From Acidimicrobiaceae bacterium (lineage in GTDB: Bacteria; Actinomycetota; Acidimicrobiia; Acidimicrobiales; MedAcidi-G1): DNA of 15,458 nt. Positions 8,188-14,829 of the stretch are shown here, piece by piece; position 1 is the first letter of the stretch, and each line of letters begins with the position of its first letter. A program made the position numbers and the translations under genes. The notes under the pieces are model-generated. The model ran no database searches, was not told the DNA's origin, and saw only the letters and a program-made list of their open reading frames with translations. The stretch is taken from contig PACE01000033.1 in NCBI GenBank assembly GCA_002699725.1, positions 39,496-54,953 on the forward strand, in the 5' to 3' direction.

Positions 8188-8193
8188 CTCCCC
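8188..8193 (-). promoter_or_regulatory. Ribosome binding site of the SDR gene
   Basis: GGGGAG read on the minus strand, eight bases before the GTG at 8179. It decides the start of the dehydrogenase in a frame that stays open for another 27 codons upstream. Confidence 0.6.
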
Positions 8194-8198
8194 GCTCC

Positions 8199-8405
8199 TC
8201 AGCCGGGGTGGCAGGCACAGGCCCCGCCACACCCACCGGACATCGGCGCCGGCTGGTCACCGCCTACCGCAGCGAACACCGACAACAGCCGCCGGGCTCC
8301 CTGGTGACCGGCAGGGCAGGCGGCCGAATCGCCCGATTCGGACATCGGCCTCCGGACCTCGAAGACGGTGTCACAGGTCCCGCACCGGTAGTCGTAGAGG
8401 GGCAT
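8199..8405 (-). CDS. FmdB-family zinc-ribbon protein
   Basis: A 68-residue protein starting MPLYDYRCGTCDTVFEV, the hallmark of the FmdB (CxxC_CxxC_SSSS) family. The metal site appears as C8 and C11 plus C30 and H34 in CPAGH, where most family members have CPxC; the CPxGH form is what I recall from actinobacterial members. The RRLLSVFA stretch (38-45) is the family's conserved serine region. A Gly/Cys-rich tail (GGCGGACACHPG) adds three further cysteines. FmdB proteins are regarded as putative regulators, but no target is established. It lies 19 bases upstream of the SDR on the same strand, and TACACT is seven bases before the ATG with no ribosome binding site. Confidence 0.85.
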   Translation of the reverse strand: MPLYDYRCGTCDTVFEVRRPMSESGDSAACPAGHQGARRLLSVFAAVGGDQPAPMSGGCGGACACHPG

Positions 8406-8412
8406 GTAGCGA

Positions 8413-8418
8413 AGTGTA
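8413..8418 (-). promoter_or_regulatory. Candidate -10 box for the fmdB-like gene (TACACT)
   Basis: TACACT on the minus strand ends seven bases before the ATG at 8405. It fits TANNNT and implies a leaderless transcript reading fmdB-like and SDR. A TTGCGC lies 19 bases further up, a weak -35 candidate. Confidence 0.45.
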
Positions 8419-8484
8419 CGGCCCGGATTCCGGCCGAGCGCAAGCCGCCAGAAGGCGTGCAACCGGGACGCTGCGCTGATAGCC

Positions 8485-8916
8485 ATGAGGCCCGTGAACA
8501 TCGTCGTGATCCACCAGAGCCGCACCGGCAACACGCGTCGCGCCGCCGAACTGATCGGCGGGGCTGCCGAGGCCGCCGGCGACACGGTCGCCGTCCGACC
8601 GGTCACCAACATCGACTTCAAGGAACTCGCCGAAGCCGACCTGGTCTTCGTGGGCACCTGGGTCGACGGCCTGATCCTCTTCGGTCACCGCCCCGGCGAC
8701 GCCGGCATGGTGCGCAGCATCCCCAAGCTCTGGAACAAGCGGGTGGTCGCCTTCATGACCCACGCCGTCAACCCGGGCAACGCCGCCGACAAGTTGGCCG
8801 ACCTGCTCGAGGGGCACGGGGCTGACGTGATCGCCACCCGGTCGCTCAACCGTCGCCGCCTCGACGACGAGGCCCCGGCGTTCGCCGCCGAGGTGCTGGC
8901 AGTCGCCCGGTTCTAA
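8485..8916 (+). CDS. Flavodoxin-like protein
   Basis: A 143-residue single-domain protein. The FMN phosphate loop is visible as HQSRTGNTRRAA (10-21), matching the flavodoxin S/T-x-T-G-N-T motif. A second FMN-contacting region is likely at VGTWVDGLILFGHRPG (56-71), and THAVNPGNAADKL corresponds to the third loop. Such proteins bind FMN non-covalently and carry single electrons in the cytoplasm, or act as quinone or other reductases. The redox partner is unknown. The ATG at 8485 is divergent from the fmdB-like gene (79-base gap) and has no clear ribosome binding site. Its stop is six bases from the rarD stop on the other strand. Confidence 0.82.
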   Translation: MRPVNIVVIHQSRTGNTRRAAELIGGAAEAAGDTVAVRPVTNIDFKELAEADLVFVGTWVDGLILFGHRPGDAGMVRSIPKLWNKRVVAFMTHAVNPGNAADKLADLLEGHGADVIATRSLNRRRLDDEAPAFAAEVLAVARF

Positions 8917-8922
8917 CCGACC

Positions 8923-9804
8923 TCAGGCCGTCGGTCGCAGCCGACGGGTGCTCCCGAGGAAGTCCAGCGAGAACACGACCAGTCCGATCCAGATGGCGAC
9001 GAAGCCAATGAGCCGTACCCCGCCGAACGGCTCTGAGTAAACCACCACACCGAGTACGAAGTTGATGGTCGGCGCGAGGTACTGGGTAAGGCCGATCACC
9101 GTCAGCGGCACCCGTCGGACGGCGGCTCCGAACAACAGAAGCGGTACTGCCGTGAACAACCCGCCGGCCATCAGCAGGAGGCTGTCAGCCGGGACGCCGA
9201 CGCCCATGGATCCGTCCCCGGCCGACGCCCTTACGACGAGGAACAGCACGGCCGGCAGCAACAGAACCGACATCTCGATACCGAGCCCCTCGAAGGGCGA
9301 CAGGTCGAGCTTCTTCTTGATGAGGCCGTAGAAGCCGAAGGTGAACGCCAGGACGAGCGATATCCAGGGCAATGTGCCCACCTGCACCGTCAGCCAGACT
9401 ACGCCCGCAGTCGCCAGGCCGACCGCAAACCACTGTGCCCGACGCAGTGACTCGCCAAGGAACAGCATCCCCAGTACGACGCTCACCAACGGATTCATGA
9501 AATAGCCGAGGCTGCCCTCGATGACGTGGTCGGAGGTGACGGCCCAGACCCAGAGCAGCCAGTTGGAGGCGAGCAGGACCGCCGCGACGGCCTCGAGGCC
9601 GAGGGTCCGACGGTCACCTGCCGCTGCGGCCACCCGACCCCAGGAGCGGCGGGAGGCCAGGATCAGGACGACGCACGCGAACGTCCAGACCACCCGATGT
9701 CCGAAGATGTCGCTCGCAGGGACGTGCCCGAGGAACTTCCAGAAGACTGGCGAGACGCCCCAGAGGGAAAAGGCGCCGACCGCGTAGAGGAATCCCCGCT
9801 GCAC
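8923..9804 (-). CDS. rarD: RarD-type DMT-superfamily permease
   Basis: A 293-residue inner-membrane protein with about ten hydrophobic helices in two EamA-type halves. RarD-specific wording is clear: GFLYAVGAFSLWGVSPVFWK near the start, HRVVW in the second helix, ASNWLLWVWAV, SLGYFMNPL, LIKKKLDL, and LTQYLAPTINF in the second half. Family name comes from chloramphenicol sensitivity in Pseudomonas; the substrate is not firmly known. The frame remains open far upstream, but homology begins around MQRGFLY, so I take the GTG at 9804; an upstream rare start cannot be excluded. It converges on the flavodoxin-like gene and diverges from the UspA-like gene across 101 bases. Confidence 0.87.
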   Translation of the reverse strand: MQRGFLYAVGAFSLWGVSPVFWKFLGHVPASDIFGHRVVWTFACVVLILASRRSWGRVAAAAGDRRTLGLEAVAAVLLASNWLLWVWAVTSDHVIEGSLGYFMNPLVSVVLGMLFLGESLRRAQWFAVGLATAGVVWLTVQVGTLPWISLVLAFTFGFYGLIKKKLDLSPFEGLGIEMSVLLLPAVLFLVVRASAGDGSMGVGVPADSLLLMAGGLFTAVPLLLFGAAVRRVPLTVIGLTQYLAPTINFVLGVVVYSEPFGGVRLIGFVAIWIGLVVFSLDFLGSTRRLRPTA

Positions 9805-9892
9805 CGGCGCAGTCTCGCTGGCCCAATCGGCAAGTGCGACCTCCGAACTGCGAAACAGCGCCCACGGCTCCTCGTAAATTGGCCGGGAGGCG

Positions 9893-9898
9893 TACGCT
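9893..9898 (+). promoter_or_regulatory. Candidate -10 box for the UspA-like gene (TACGCT)
   Basis: TACGCT ends seven bases before the ATG at 9906, matching TANNNT with no ribosome binding site in between. It supports 9906 rather than the upstream in-frame GTG at 9834. Confidence 0.45.
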
Positions 9899-9905
9899 CG
9901 CGCCG

Positions 9906-10469
9906 ATGTACTCGCACCTGCTCGTGCCACTCGACGGCGGTGACCGGGCACAGGCGGCGTTGCACCCTTCGGCGGCCATGGCCCGCTCCTTCGATGCCAC
10001 GCTGATCGTCGTCGGCTCCGAGACGGCGCTGGCATCGCTCGACGTCGACACCATCCATGCCCCCGATGTGGTGGCCGTCCGCACGGAAGTTGACCTCCCC
10101 TCGTCCCTCGAACGCGTCGGTGACAACCTGCCGAAGCCCCTCGCCATGTTTGCAGGCGGAAGCTGGCAGGCCTACGCCGACGCATGGAGCGGCGACCTCC
10201 TGCTCTTCGGACCGGCAAGCACCCCGGAGGACTACGTCGTCGGCGGCACGATGCTCATCGATCGCCGCATCACCGCCGGCGATGCCGACGCCCGGGCGAC
10301 CACCGCCATCGTCCTGGGATTCGGCTACGCCACCACCGACGACCTCTCGTCGGCGGTTCCCGAGCGCAACGGACAGGTCGTGATCCCCGTCCGATCCGAC
10401 ACCGAGTTGGTCACCGACCTTGTCGCCCGCTGGACCGGTCCGGTGTTCCTCCGGGCGGAGGAGGTCTGA
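9906..10469 (+). CDS. UspA-like protein of unknown function
   Basis: A 187-residue protein. Only the first part, MYSHLLVPLDGGDRAQAALHPSAAMARSFDATLIVVG (residues 1-37), looks like a universal stress protein: a first strand, the conserved VPLDG, and a helix leading to a second strand. The rest, including SGDLLLFGPAS (95-105), could be a distant alpha/beta domain, but the ATP-binding GxxGxxxxxxxxxG(S/T) motif of UspA is not evident. It is therefore either a non-ATP-binding or a strongly diverged member. No signal peptide or membrane segment. The ATG at 9906 follows a candidate -10 box by seven bases. Its stop is two bases before the start of the glutamine amidotransferase gene, so the pair is very likely one operon. 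Confidence 0.7.
   Translation: MYSHLLVPLDGGDRAQAALHPSAAMARSFDATLIVVGSETALASLDVDTIHAPDVVAVRTEVDLPSSLERVGDNLPKPLAMFAGGSWQAYADAWSGDLLLFGPASTPEDYVVGGTMLIDRRITAGDADARATTAIVLGFGYATTDDLSSAVPERNGQVVIPVRSDTELVTDLVARWTGPVFLRAEEV
10457..10465 (+). promoter_or_regulatory. Ribosome binding site of the glutamine amidotransferase gene
   Basis: GGAGGAGGT at the very end of the UspA-like gene, six bases before the GTG at 10472. It decides this start in a frame that is open for another 96 codons upstream. Confidence 0.65.
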
Positions 10470-10471
10470 CC

Positions 10472-11170
10472 GTGCGCCTCGGGCTCCTGCGCTGTGACGA
10501 AGTCGGCGGCGACCGACTCGACCGCTACGGCGGCTACCGGGAACTGTTCACCCAACTCCTCAACCACGGCGACGAGGAGGTCGTGGTCACCGACTACGAC
10601 GTGGTCGACGGCAGGCTGCCCGGTGCCGCCGACGAGCAGGACGGCTGGTTGATCTCTGGTGCCCGCTCGTCGGCTCTGGACGATGACCCGTGGATCGCCG
10701 ACCTATTCGACGTTGTCAGGGACCTCGACGCAGCGCGGGCGCCGGTCATCGGCGTCTGTTTCGGCCACCAGGCCGTCGCCCAGGCGCTCGGCGGCGAGGT
10801 CCGGTACACCGGTGGCTGGAACATCGGCGTCCGACGCGCCGAGGTGGTCTCCCCCTCTTCGGTGACGACTCCGGTCGATGGCGGCTTCGGGATCACCTAC
10901 TGCCACCAGGACCAGATCGTTGGCCTGCCGGCCAGGGCGAGGCTGACCTCTTCGACGGCCCACTGCCCGGTGGCGTCGTTCGGCATCGGCGACCACATCA
11001 TCGGCATCCAGGGCCATCCCGAGTTCGACACCGACTTCGCCCGCGACCTCTACACCAGTCGCCTCCTCAGGATCGGCGAGGAGGTCGTCTCCGATGCACT
11101 GTCGACGCTCGACGATGGCACCGACCGCTTCGCCGTCGCCGACTGGATGCTGCGGGTCCTGTCCGGCTAA
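10472..11170 (+). CDS. Class I glutamine amidotransferase-like protein (GMP-synthase-type GATase1)
   Basis: A 232-residue stand-alone class I amidotransferase domain. The nucleophile C96 sits in GVCFGHQAVAQALGG (94-108), and the H182/E184 pair sits in GIQGHPEFD (178-186), so the Cys-His-Glu triad is intact. The wording matches the YfeJ/GATase1_GMP_like group rather than PuuD or GuaA proper. These proteins hydrolyse glutamine or gamma-glutamyl amides; no synthetase domain is attached and the acceptor is unknown. Length is typical (230-240). The GTG start has a strong ribosome binding site at the end of the preceding gene. The stop TAA overlaps the opposing EamA stop by three bases. Pairing with the UspA-like gene is the only context clue. 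Confidence 0.87.
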   Translation: MRLGLLRCDEVGGDRLDRYGGYRELFTQLLNHGDEEVVVTDYDVVDGRLPGAADEQDGWLISGARSSALDDDPWIADLFDVVRDLDAARAPVIGVCFGHQAVAQALGGEVRYTGGWNIGVRRAEVVSPSSVTTPVDGGFGITYCHQDQIVGLPARARLTSSTAHCPVASFGIGDHIIGIQGHPEFDTDFARDLYTSRLLRIGEEVVSDALSTLDDGTDRFAVADWMLRVLSG

Positions 11171-12045
11171 CGGTCGACGTCCACGGGCCGCTCGGCGGGA
11201 CGTGTCACCACCATGGCGAGGGTTGCCATCACGACGGCAATGCCCAGCGCCTGCACGCCGCCGATCGCCTCGTCGAGGAGCCACCAGGCGTAGAGAGGGA
11301 CGATGACCGTGAAGAGCAGGTTGATGAGGCCCATTACCGTCAACGCCACGTGTGCGTGGGCGTAGTTGATGAGCAGGTGGCCGGTGCCGGGCAACGCCGC
11401 CATCAGGACGACCGGCCACCAGTCGGCGCCCGACGGGGGTGCAACCCCCTGACCCGAGATCAGCGCTGCCAACAGGATCACGGCCGCCGCTACGAGGGTG
11501 AGCCCCGCCTGGTAGCTGGCCGCGTCGAGCGTGGCCCGGGTGCGCTTGCTGACGATGTAGTAGGAGCACCAGAACAGCATTCCGACGAACGCCAACAGGT
11601 CTCCCTCGACGGTCGCCACGCCGCTGGGGTCACCGCCCCACATCGAGATCGCCACTCCCCCGAGAGCGAGGGCCGACCAACCGTAGAGCGACCTGCGGGG
11701 ACGCTCACCGAACAGCGGGCCTGCCACCCCGAGAAGGACGACGGGTTGCAGCGAGCCCATGATGACGGCATGGGTTGCGCTCGTCCGACGCATGAAGGTG
11801 ATAAAGAGCACGAGGTTCAGGCCGAACAGGAGTCCACCCCAGAATGACGTGCGGAGCGCAGCCAGCGTCACACGACCACCGCGGGCAAAGAGGACGGCGA
11901 GGTAGACGACCAGCGCCGCCATCAGTCGCCAGAAGATGAAGCGGAGCTCGGCAAGGTCGGAGATCTTGACGATGATCGGGCCGAACGCCGTCAGGAACAC
12001 GGCAAGCGTCGCCGCTCCCCGACCGCTGACCACCTGGCGATCCAC
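11167..12045 (-). CDS. EamA-family (DMT superfamily) permease
   Basis: A 292-residue membrane protein with about ten helices in two EamA repeats. Recognisable segments include FGPIIVKISDLAELRFIFWRL (first and second helix), LLFGLNLVLFITFMRRTSATHAVIMGSLQPVV (end of repeat one) and LINYAHAHVALTVMGLINLLFTVIVPLYAWWLLDE (repeat two). These proteins export metabolites such as amino acids or nucleosides; the substrate cannot be assigned. The GTG at 12045 is preceded by a purine-rich GAGGGTGG. Other GTG codons, at 12033 and just upstream, are possible starts. The gene follows plsC-like by 64 bases on the same strand. It ends on the opposite strand to the glutamine amidotransferase, with overlapping stop codons. 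Confidence 0.85.
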   Translation of the reverse strand: MDRQVVSGRGAATLAVFLTAFGPIIVKISDLAELRFIFWRLMAALVVYLAVLFARGGRVTLAALRTSFWGGLLFGLNLVLFITFMRRTSATHAVIMGSLQPVVLLGVAGPLFGERPRRSLYGWSALALGGVAISMWGGDPSGVATVEGDLLAFVGMLFWCSYYIVSKRTRATLDAASYQAGLTLVAAAVILLAALISGQGVAPPSGADWWPVVLMAALPGTGHLLINYAHAHVALTVMGLINLLFTVIVPLYAWWLLDEAIGGVQALGIAVVMATLAMVVTRPAERPVDVDR

Positions 12046-12109
12046 CGCGCCACCCTCGCATGGCACCGGTCGACGACCGGCATCCGCGCAATTTTGTGCA
12101 GGTTCCGGG

Positions 12110-12781
12110 TCAGATCCCGGCGTTGGCCTCGTCCAGGGCGGACTGCAGGGCCGACTCGAGGTCGGCCGTCCAGGCCCTGAGGGCACTCCGGGGAGCCCTG
12201 GGCTCGGGTGGCTCGAGCGCCGGATGGACGACAAGACGGATCCGGCATGGCTTCGGGAACCTCGCACCCGCCGGCATCGCCTCTCCACTGCCGGCGATGC
12301 CGACCGGAACCACGCGCGCGCCAGCCTTGGCAGCCAGCCAGGCGGTGCCATCGAAGAGTTCGGCGACCTGCGGTCCATCACGCCGGGTCCCCTCGGGAAA
12401 CACCAGCAACAGGTTGTCCTCGTCGAGTAGATCGCGGGCCACGCGCATCGACTCACGATCGGCCCCCTCGCGTCGTACCGGAAAGGACCCCAACGAGGCG
12501 AGGAACCAGGCCAGGGGACGCACGTTGAAGAGGCTGATCTTCGCCAATGCCCGGAGGCGGCGACGGGTCAGCGGTGAGAGCAGGAACGAGTCCAGGTTCG
12601 AGCGGTGCACCGGTGCGAGGATGACCGGACCGTCAGCGGGGATGTGCTCACGCCCCGTCGTCCGGACCCGGAAGTAGGGCCAGAGAACGAATCGGACAGT
12701 CGTTCGGACCACCGAATAGACGGGACCGGCAGTCCATGCAGCGTCAGTGCGACGCGCCCGTTCCCGGGCATCGGTCGCCAT
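12110..12781 (-). CDS. PlsC-family 1-acylglycerol-3-phosphate acyltransferase
   Basis: A 223-residue acyltransferase of the PlsC/LPLAT family. Its likely reaction moves an acyl chain to lysophosphatidic acid in phospholipid synthesis at the inner face of the membrane. Motif I is HRSNLD (59-64, catalytic H59 and D64), motif II lies near FPVRREG (100-106), motif III is FPEGTR (128-133) and motif IV is around VVPVGIAGSG. One hydrophobic stretch (about 21-38) could anchor it. The ATG at 12781 is chosen for homology; no strong ribosome binding site is visible. It lies 45 bases after the CBS gene. A different acceptor, as for other LPLAT members, cannot be excluded. Confidence 0.87.
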   Translation of the reverse strand: MATDARERARRTDAAWTAGPVYSVVRTTVRFVLWPYFRVRTTGREHIPADGPVILAPVHRSNLDSFLLSPLTRRRLRALAKISLFNVRPLAWFLASLGSFPVRREGADRESMRVARDLLDEDNLLLVFPEGTRRDGPQVAELFDGTAWLAAKAGARVVPVGIAGSGEAMPAGARFPKPCRIRLVVHPALEPPEPRAPRSALRAWTADLESALQSALDEANAGI

Positions 12782-12826
12782 GTGCGCTCTGGTGGGACCT
12801 GAACTGCAGCCGTGAAAGCGGTCGGG

Positions 12827-13204
12827 CTAGCGACGCCCGATACGGGCACTCAGGACATCGCGGAGGCTGACGATGCCGACGAGGTCGCCGTCCTGGGTGA
12901 CCGGCAGGTGGCGAAAGCCACGGGACAGCATCATCCCGGCAGCGTCCTCGGTCTCGAGATCGGGCTCGGCGGTCTCGGGATCGGGAGTCATCCAGTCCTC
13001 GACCGAGGCGGTGGACAGGTCCGTCTCGTTGGCGGCGGCCCGCAGAACGTCTCGCTCGGTGAGGATGCCGACGAGCATCTTCCCGTGCACGATGATCACG
13101 GAACCGAAGCCGCCCTTCACCATGACCTTCGCCGCATCGGAAACGGAAGCATCCGAGGCGACCGTGGCGACGTCGGGAGACATCACCTCACGTACTTCGA
13201 CCAT
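12827..13204 (-). CDS. Two-CBS-domain protein
   Basis: A 125-residue protein that is essentially a pair of CBS motifs: residues 8-60 (VMSPDVATVASDASVSDAAKVMVK ending GILTERDVLRA) and 70-125 (DWMTPDPETAEPDLETEDAAGMM ending GIVSLRDVLSA). A CBS pair usually binds adenine nucleotides such as ATP, AMP or NAD and switches the activity of a partner protein. There is no catalytic domain, so it presumably acts on another protein. Its ATG shares one base with the stop of the preceding 83-residue gene (TGATG), implying coupled translation and perhaps a complex of the two. Similar stand-alone pairs are common, and their targets are rarely known. Confidence 0.9.
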   Translation of the reverse strand: MVEVREVMSPDVATVASDASVSDAAKVMVKGGFGSVIIVHGKMLVGILTERDVLRAAANETDLSTASVEDWMTPDPETAEPDLETEDAAGMMLSRGFRHLPVTQDGDLVGIVSLRDVLSARIGRR

Positions 13205-13455
13205 CAGCCCGTTCCCCCCACTTCATCGAGTTCGGGATCGCGCTGCTGGGTCGCAGGGCGCTCGAGGTCCCGATTCAGTATCCGCCAAAGTGTGCCCGCC
13301 CAGACGCTCGTGTGCGGCCACTCGCGCCAGAACGCCTGCAGGACGACCGGATCCAGGTCCTCGGCCGCCTGTGCGGACGTACTCACCCGCGCCAGTTCCT
13401 CGAATGCCGTCATCGCCTCGAGCAGGTGCTCGGACGCCTCGATCGAATCGGTCAC
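13204..13455 (-). CDS. Small protein of unknown function, coupled to the CBS protein
   Basis: I do not recognise this 83-residue protein. It is acidic at both ends and has no signal peptide, membrane segment or cysteine. A helix-like central part (residues 6-33, with EHLLEAMTAFEELA) is followed by DPVVLQAFWREWPHTSVWAGTLWRILNRDLE (35-65), which holds four tryptophans and ends in a charged tail. The GTG at 13455 is supported by AAGGAGGA five bases upstream, the best ribosome binding site in the window. Its stop overlaps the ATG of the CBS gene by one base. The strong ribosome binding site and coupling argue that it is real; a regulatory partner of the CBS protein is inference. Confidence 0.7.
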   Translation of the reverse strand: MTDSIEASEHLLEAMTAFEELARVSTSAQAAEDLDPVVLQAFWREWPHTSVWAGTLWRILNRDLERPATQQRDPELDEVGGTG

Positions 13456-13460
13456 GGACT

Positions 13461-13468
13461 TCCTCCTT
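13461..13468 (-). promoter_or_regulatory. Strong ribosome binding site of the 83-residue gene
   Basis: AAGGAGGA on the minus strand, five bases before the GTG at 13455, nearly perfect complementarity to the 16S rRNA end. It contrasts with the genes here that have no ribosome binding site. Confidence 0.7.
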
Positions 13469-13501
13469 CGCAGACATCACCATTGTCCCTCGCGATCGGG
13501 C

Positions 13502-13546
13502 AAATCGGCAAGTGCGGAAGCCACCGGGCGCCTTCTCCGCCGATTT
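13502..13546 (-). terminator. Possible hairpin terminator after the MFS gene
   Basis: AAATCGGC (13502-13509) and GCCGATTT (13539-13546) are perfect inverted repeats, with an inner GCGGA/TCCGC pairing extending the stem. On the minus strand the stem overlaps the MFS stop codon. Only a short U-run (GATTTG) follows, so termination would be weak or factor-dependent. It could separate yceI-MFS from the genes downstream. Confidence 0.35.
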
Positions 13547-14826
13547 CAGACACCGGGACCATCGTCGTCGAGCAGGGCGAAACCGGCGCCACGCGCCATG
13601 CTGCTGATCGTCCCGGCCAGCAGCACGGCGTAGCCGAGCATCACCCAACGCATCCCGAGGAGGTCACCGAGCACGCCACCGGCGAAGGAGCCCAGGGGCA
13701 GGCCTCCGAGCAGGGCGACGAGCCACACCGACATGACCCGGCCGCGGTACTCCTCGTCCAATTGGAGTTGGAGTGCCGTGTTCACCGTGACGCCGTGGAG
13801 CATGTGCGCCATCCCCATCACGAAATAGCCGAGGAAGCCGACGAACAACCACGGCGTGGCGGTCACGATGAGCATGCCGAAGGCGAAGGTCAGGGCGACG
13901 ACAGCCTCGAGGCGTGAACGCCGGACCAGTCCTCCGGGACCCGAGATGTAGACGCCACCGAGCACGGACCCGAGGCCCAGCATCAGGGCCAGGGCGCCCA
14001 GGCCGCCGCCACCGGCGCGGAACAGGTCATCCGCCACGCTGGCGGTCAGGGAGTAGGCGAAGGCCCCACCGAGGAAGGCCATCGTGAATGAGAGGCGCAA
14101 CGCCAGTCGGATGGAGGGGTTGGCACGGACGTACCCGATGCCCGCCCGGAACTGGGTGAGGAAGGGCTCGGATGCCTCACCGGGTTCCCATTGGTAGTGC
14201 ACCGTGGTGAGGAACACGAGTCCGACCAGGTAGCAGCCGCCGGTCCCGGCGAAGGCGAGGCCGGGACCGGCGAACGCCAGTATCAGGGCCGCAGTCGCCG
14301 GACCGACCGAACGTCCGACCGTGAAGGAGATCGACAGCAGGCGGATCGCCTGCGGCAGCAGTTCCCGGGGGACGAGCACGGCGCTGAGGCTCTGGATGGG
14401 TGCCCACTGGAATCCGGCGACGGCGCCGGAGGCCAGAAGCAGCCCGATGATCCGCCATGGGCTGAGCAGGTCGGCCAGGTGGAGCGCCAGCAGGCCGCCG
14501 GTGATGAATCCCTGGAGGACATAGGCAGCGACGAGGATCCGCTTCCGGTCGACCCGGTCGGCGAGCGTGCCGGAGATCGGCGTCGTCACGACGGCGGGGA
14601 TCAGCGAGGCGAACGCTGCTGCTCCGACCCAGGTGTTCGAGTCGGTCATCTGGTTGATGAGGAAGGGCACGGCCAGGCCCTGCAGGAACTGGCCGACGGT
14701 GCAGACCGTATTGGCCAGTAGGAACCGTGCGAACGAGACGTGGCGCAGCGGGGCGAGAGCCCCGGAGGGTCGTCGGCGCGGCGTCTCTTGCGTGCCCCCA
14801 TCGACGGGGTCTGAGGGCTGCTCCAC
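13546..14826 (-). CDS. Major facilitator superfamily permease (MFS_3/EntS-like)
   Basis: A 426-residue inner-membrane transporter with about twelve hydrophobic helices and a proline/arginine-rich N-terminal tail. The start of homology LRHVSFARFLLANTVCTVGQFLQGLAVPF (27-55) and motif A GTLADRVDRKRI (86-97) are typical of the MFS_3 group, which includes enterobactin exporter EntS and predicted drug exporters. A second motif A-like LQLDEEYRGRVMSV lies in the later half, as in this group. The substrate is unknown. The GTG at 14826 begins three bases after the YceI stop, so the two are probably co-transcribed; no clear ribosome binding site is present. A later start, near the first helix, is possible. 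Confidence 0.85.
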   Translation of the reverse strand: MEQPSDPVDGGTQETPRRRPSGALAPLRHVSFARFLLANTVCTVGQFLQGLAVPFLINQMTDSNTWVGAAAFASLIPAVVTTPISGTLADRVDRKRILVAAYVLQGFITGGLLALHLADLLSPWRIIGLLLASGAVAGFQWAPIQSLSAVLVPRELLPQAIRLLSISFTVGRSVGPATAALILAFAGPGLAFAGTGGCYLVGLVFLTTVHYQWEPGEASEPFLTQFRAGIGYVRANPSIRLALRLSFTMAFLGGAFAYSLTASVADDLFRAGGGGLGALALMLGLGSVLGGVYISGPGGLVRRSRLEAVVALTFAFGMLIVTATPWLFVGFLGYFVMGMAHMLHGVTVNTALQLQLDEEYRGRVMSVWLVALLGGLPLGSFAGGVLGDLLGMRWVMLGYAVLLAGTISSMARGAGFALLDDDGPGV

Positions 14827-14829
14827 CGT

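Noticed and set aside
8923..10218. 431-codon version of RarD starting inside the UspA-like gene
   Set aside because: The first 138 codons are antisense to the UspA-like gene, Arg/Pro-rich and without RarD similarity. The family length (about 295) fits the GTG at 9804.
9825..13516. 14-base repeat AATCGGCAAGTGCG at 9825-9838 and 13503-13516
   Set aside because: The flanks do not match and the two positions have different contexts. This length is near chance expectation for the window.
13312..13917. 201-codon rightward open frame across the MFS 3' end
   Set aside because: Acidic, His-rich shadow of two real leftward genes, with no recognisable domain and no ribosome binding site that I could see.
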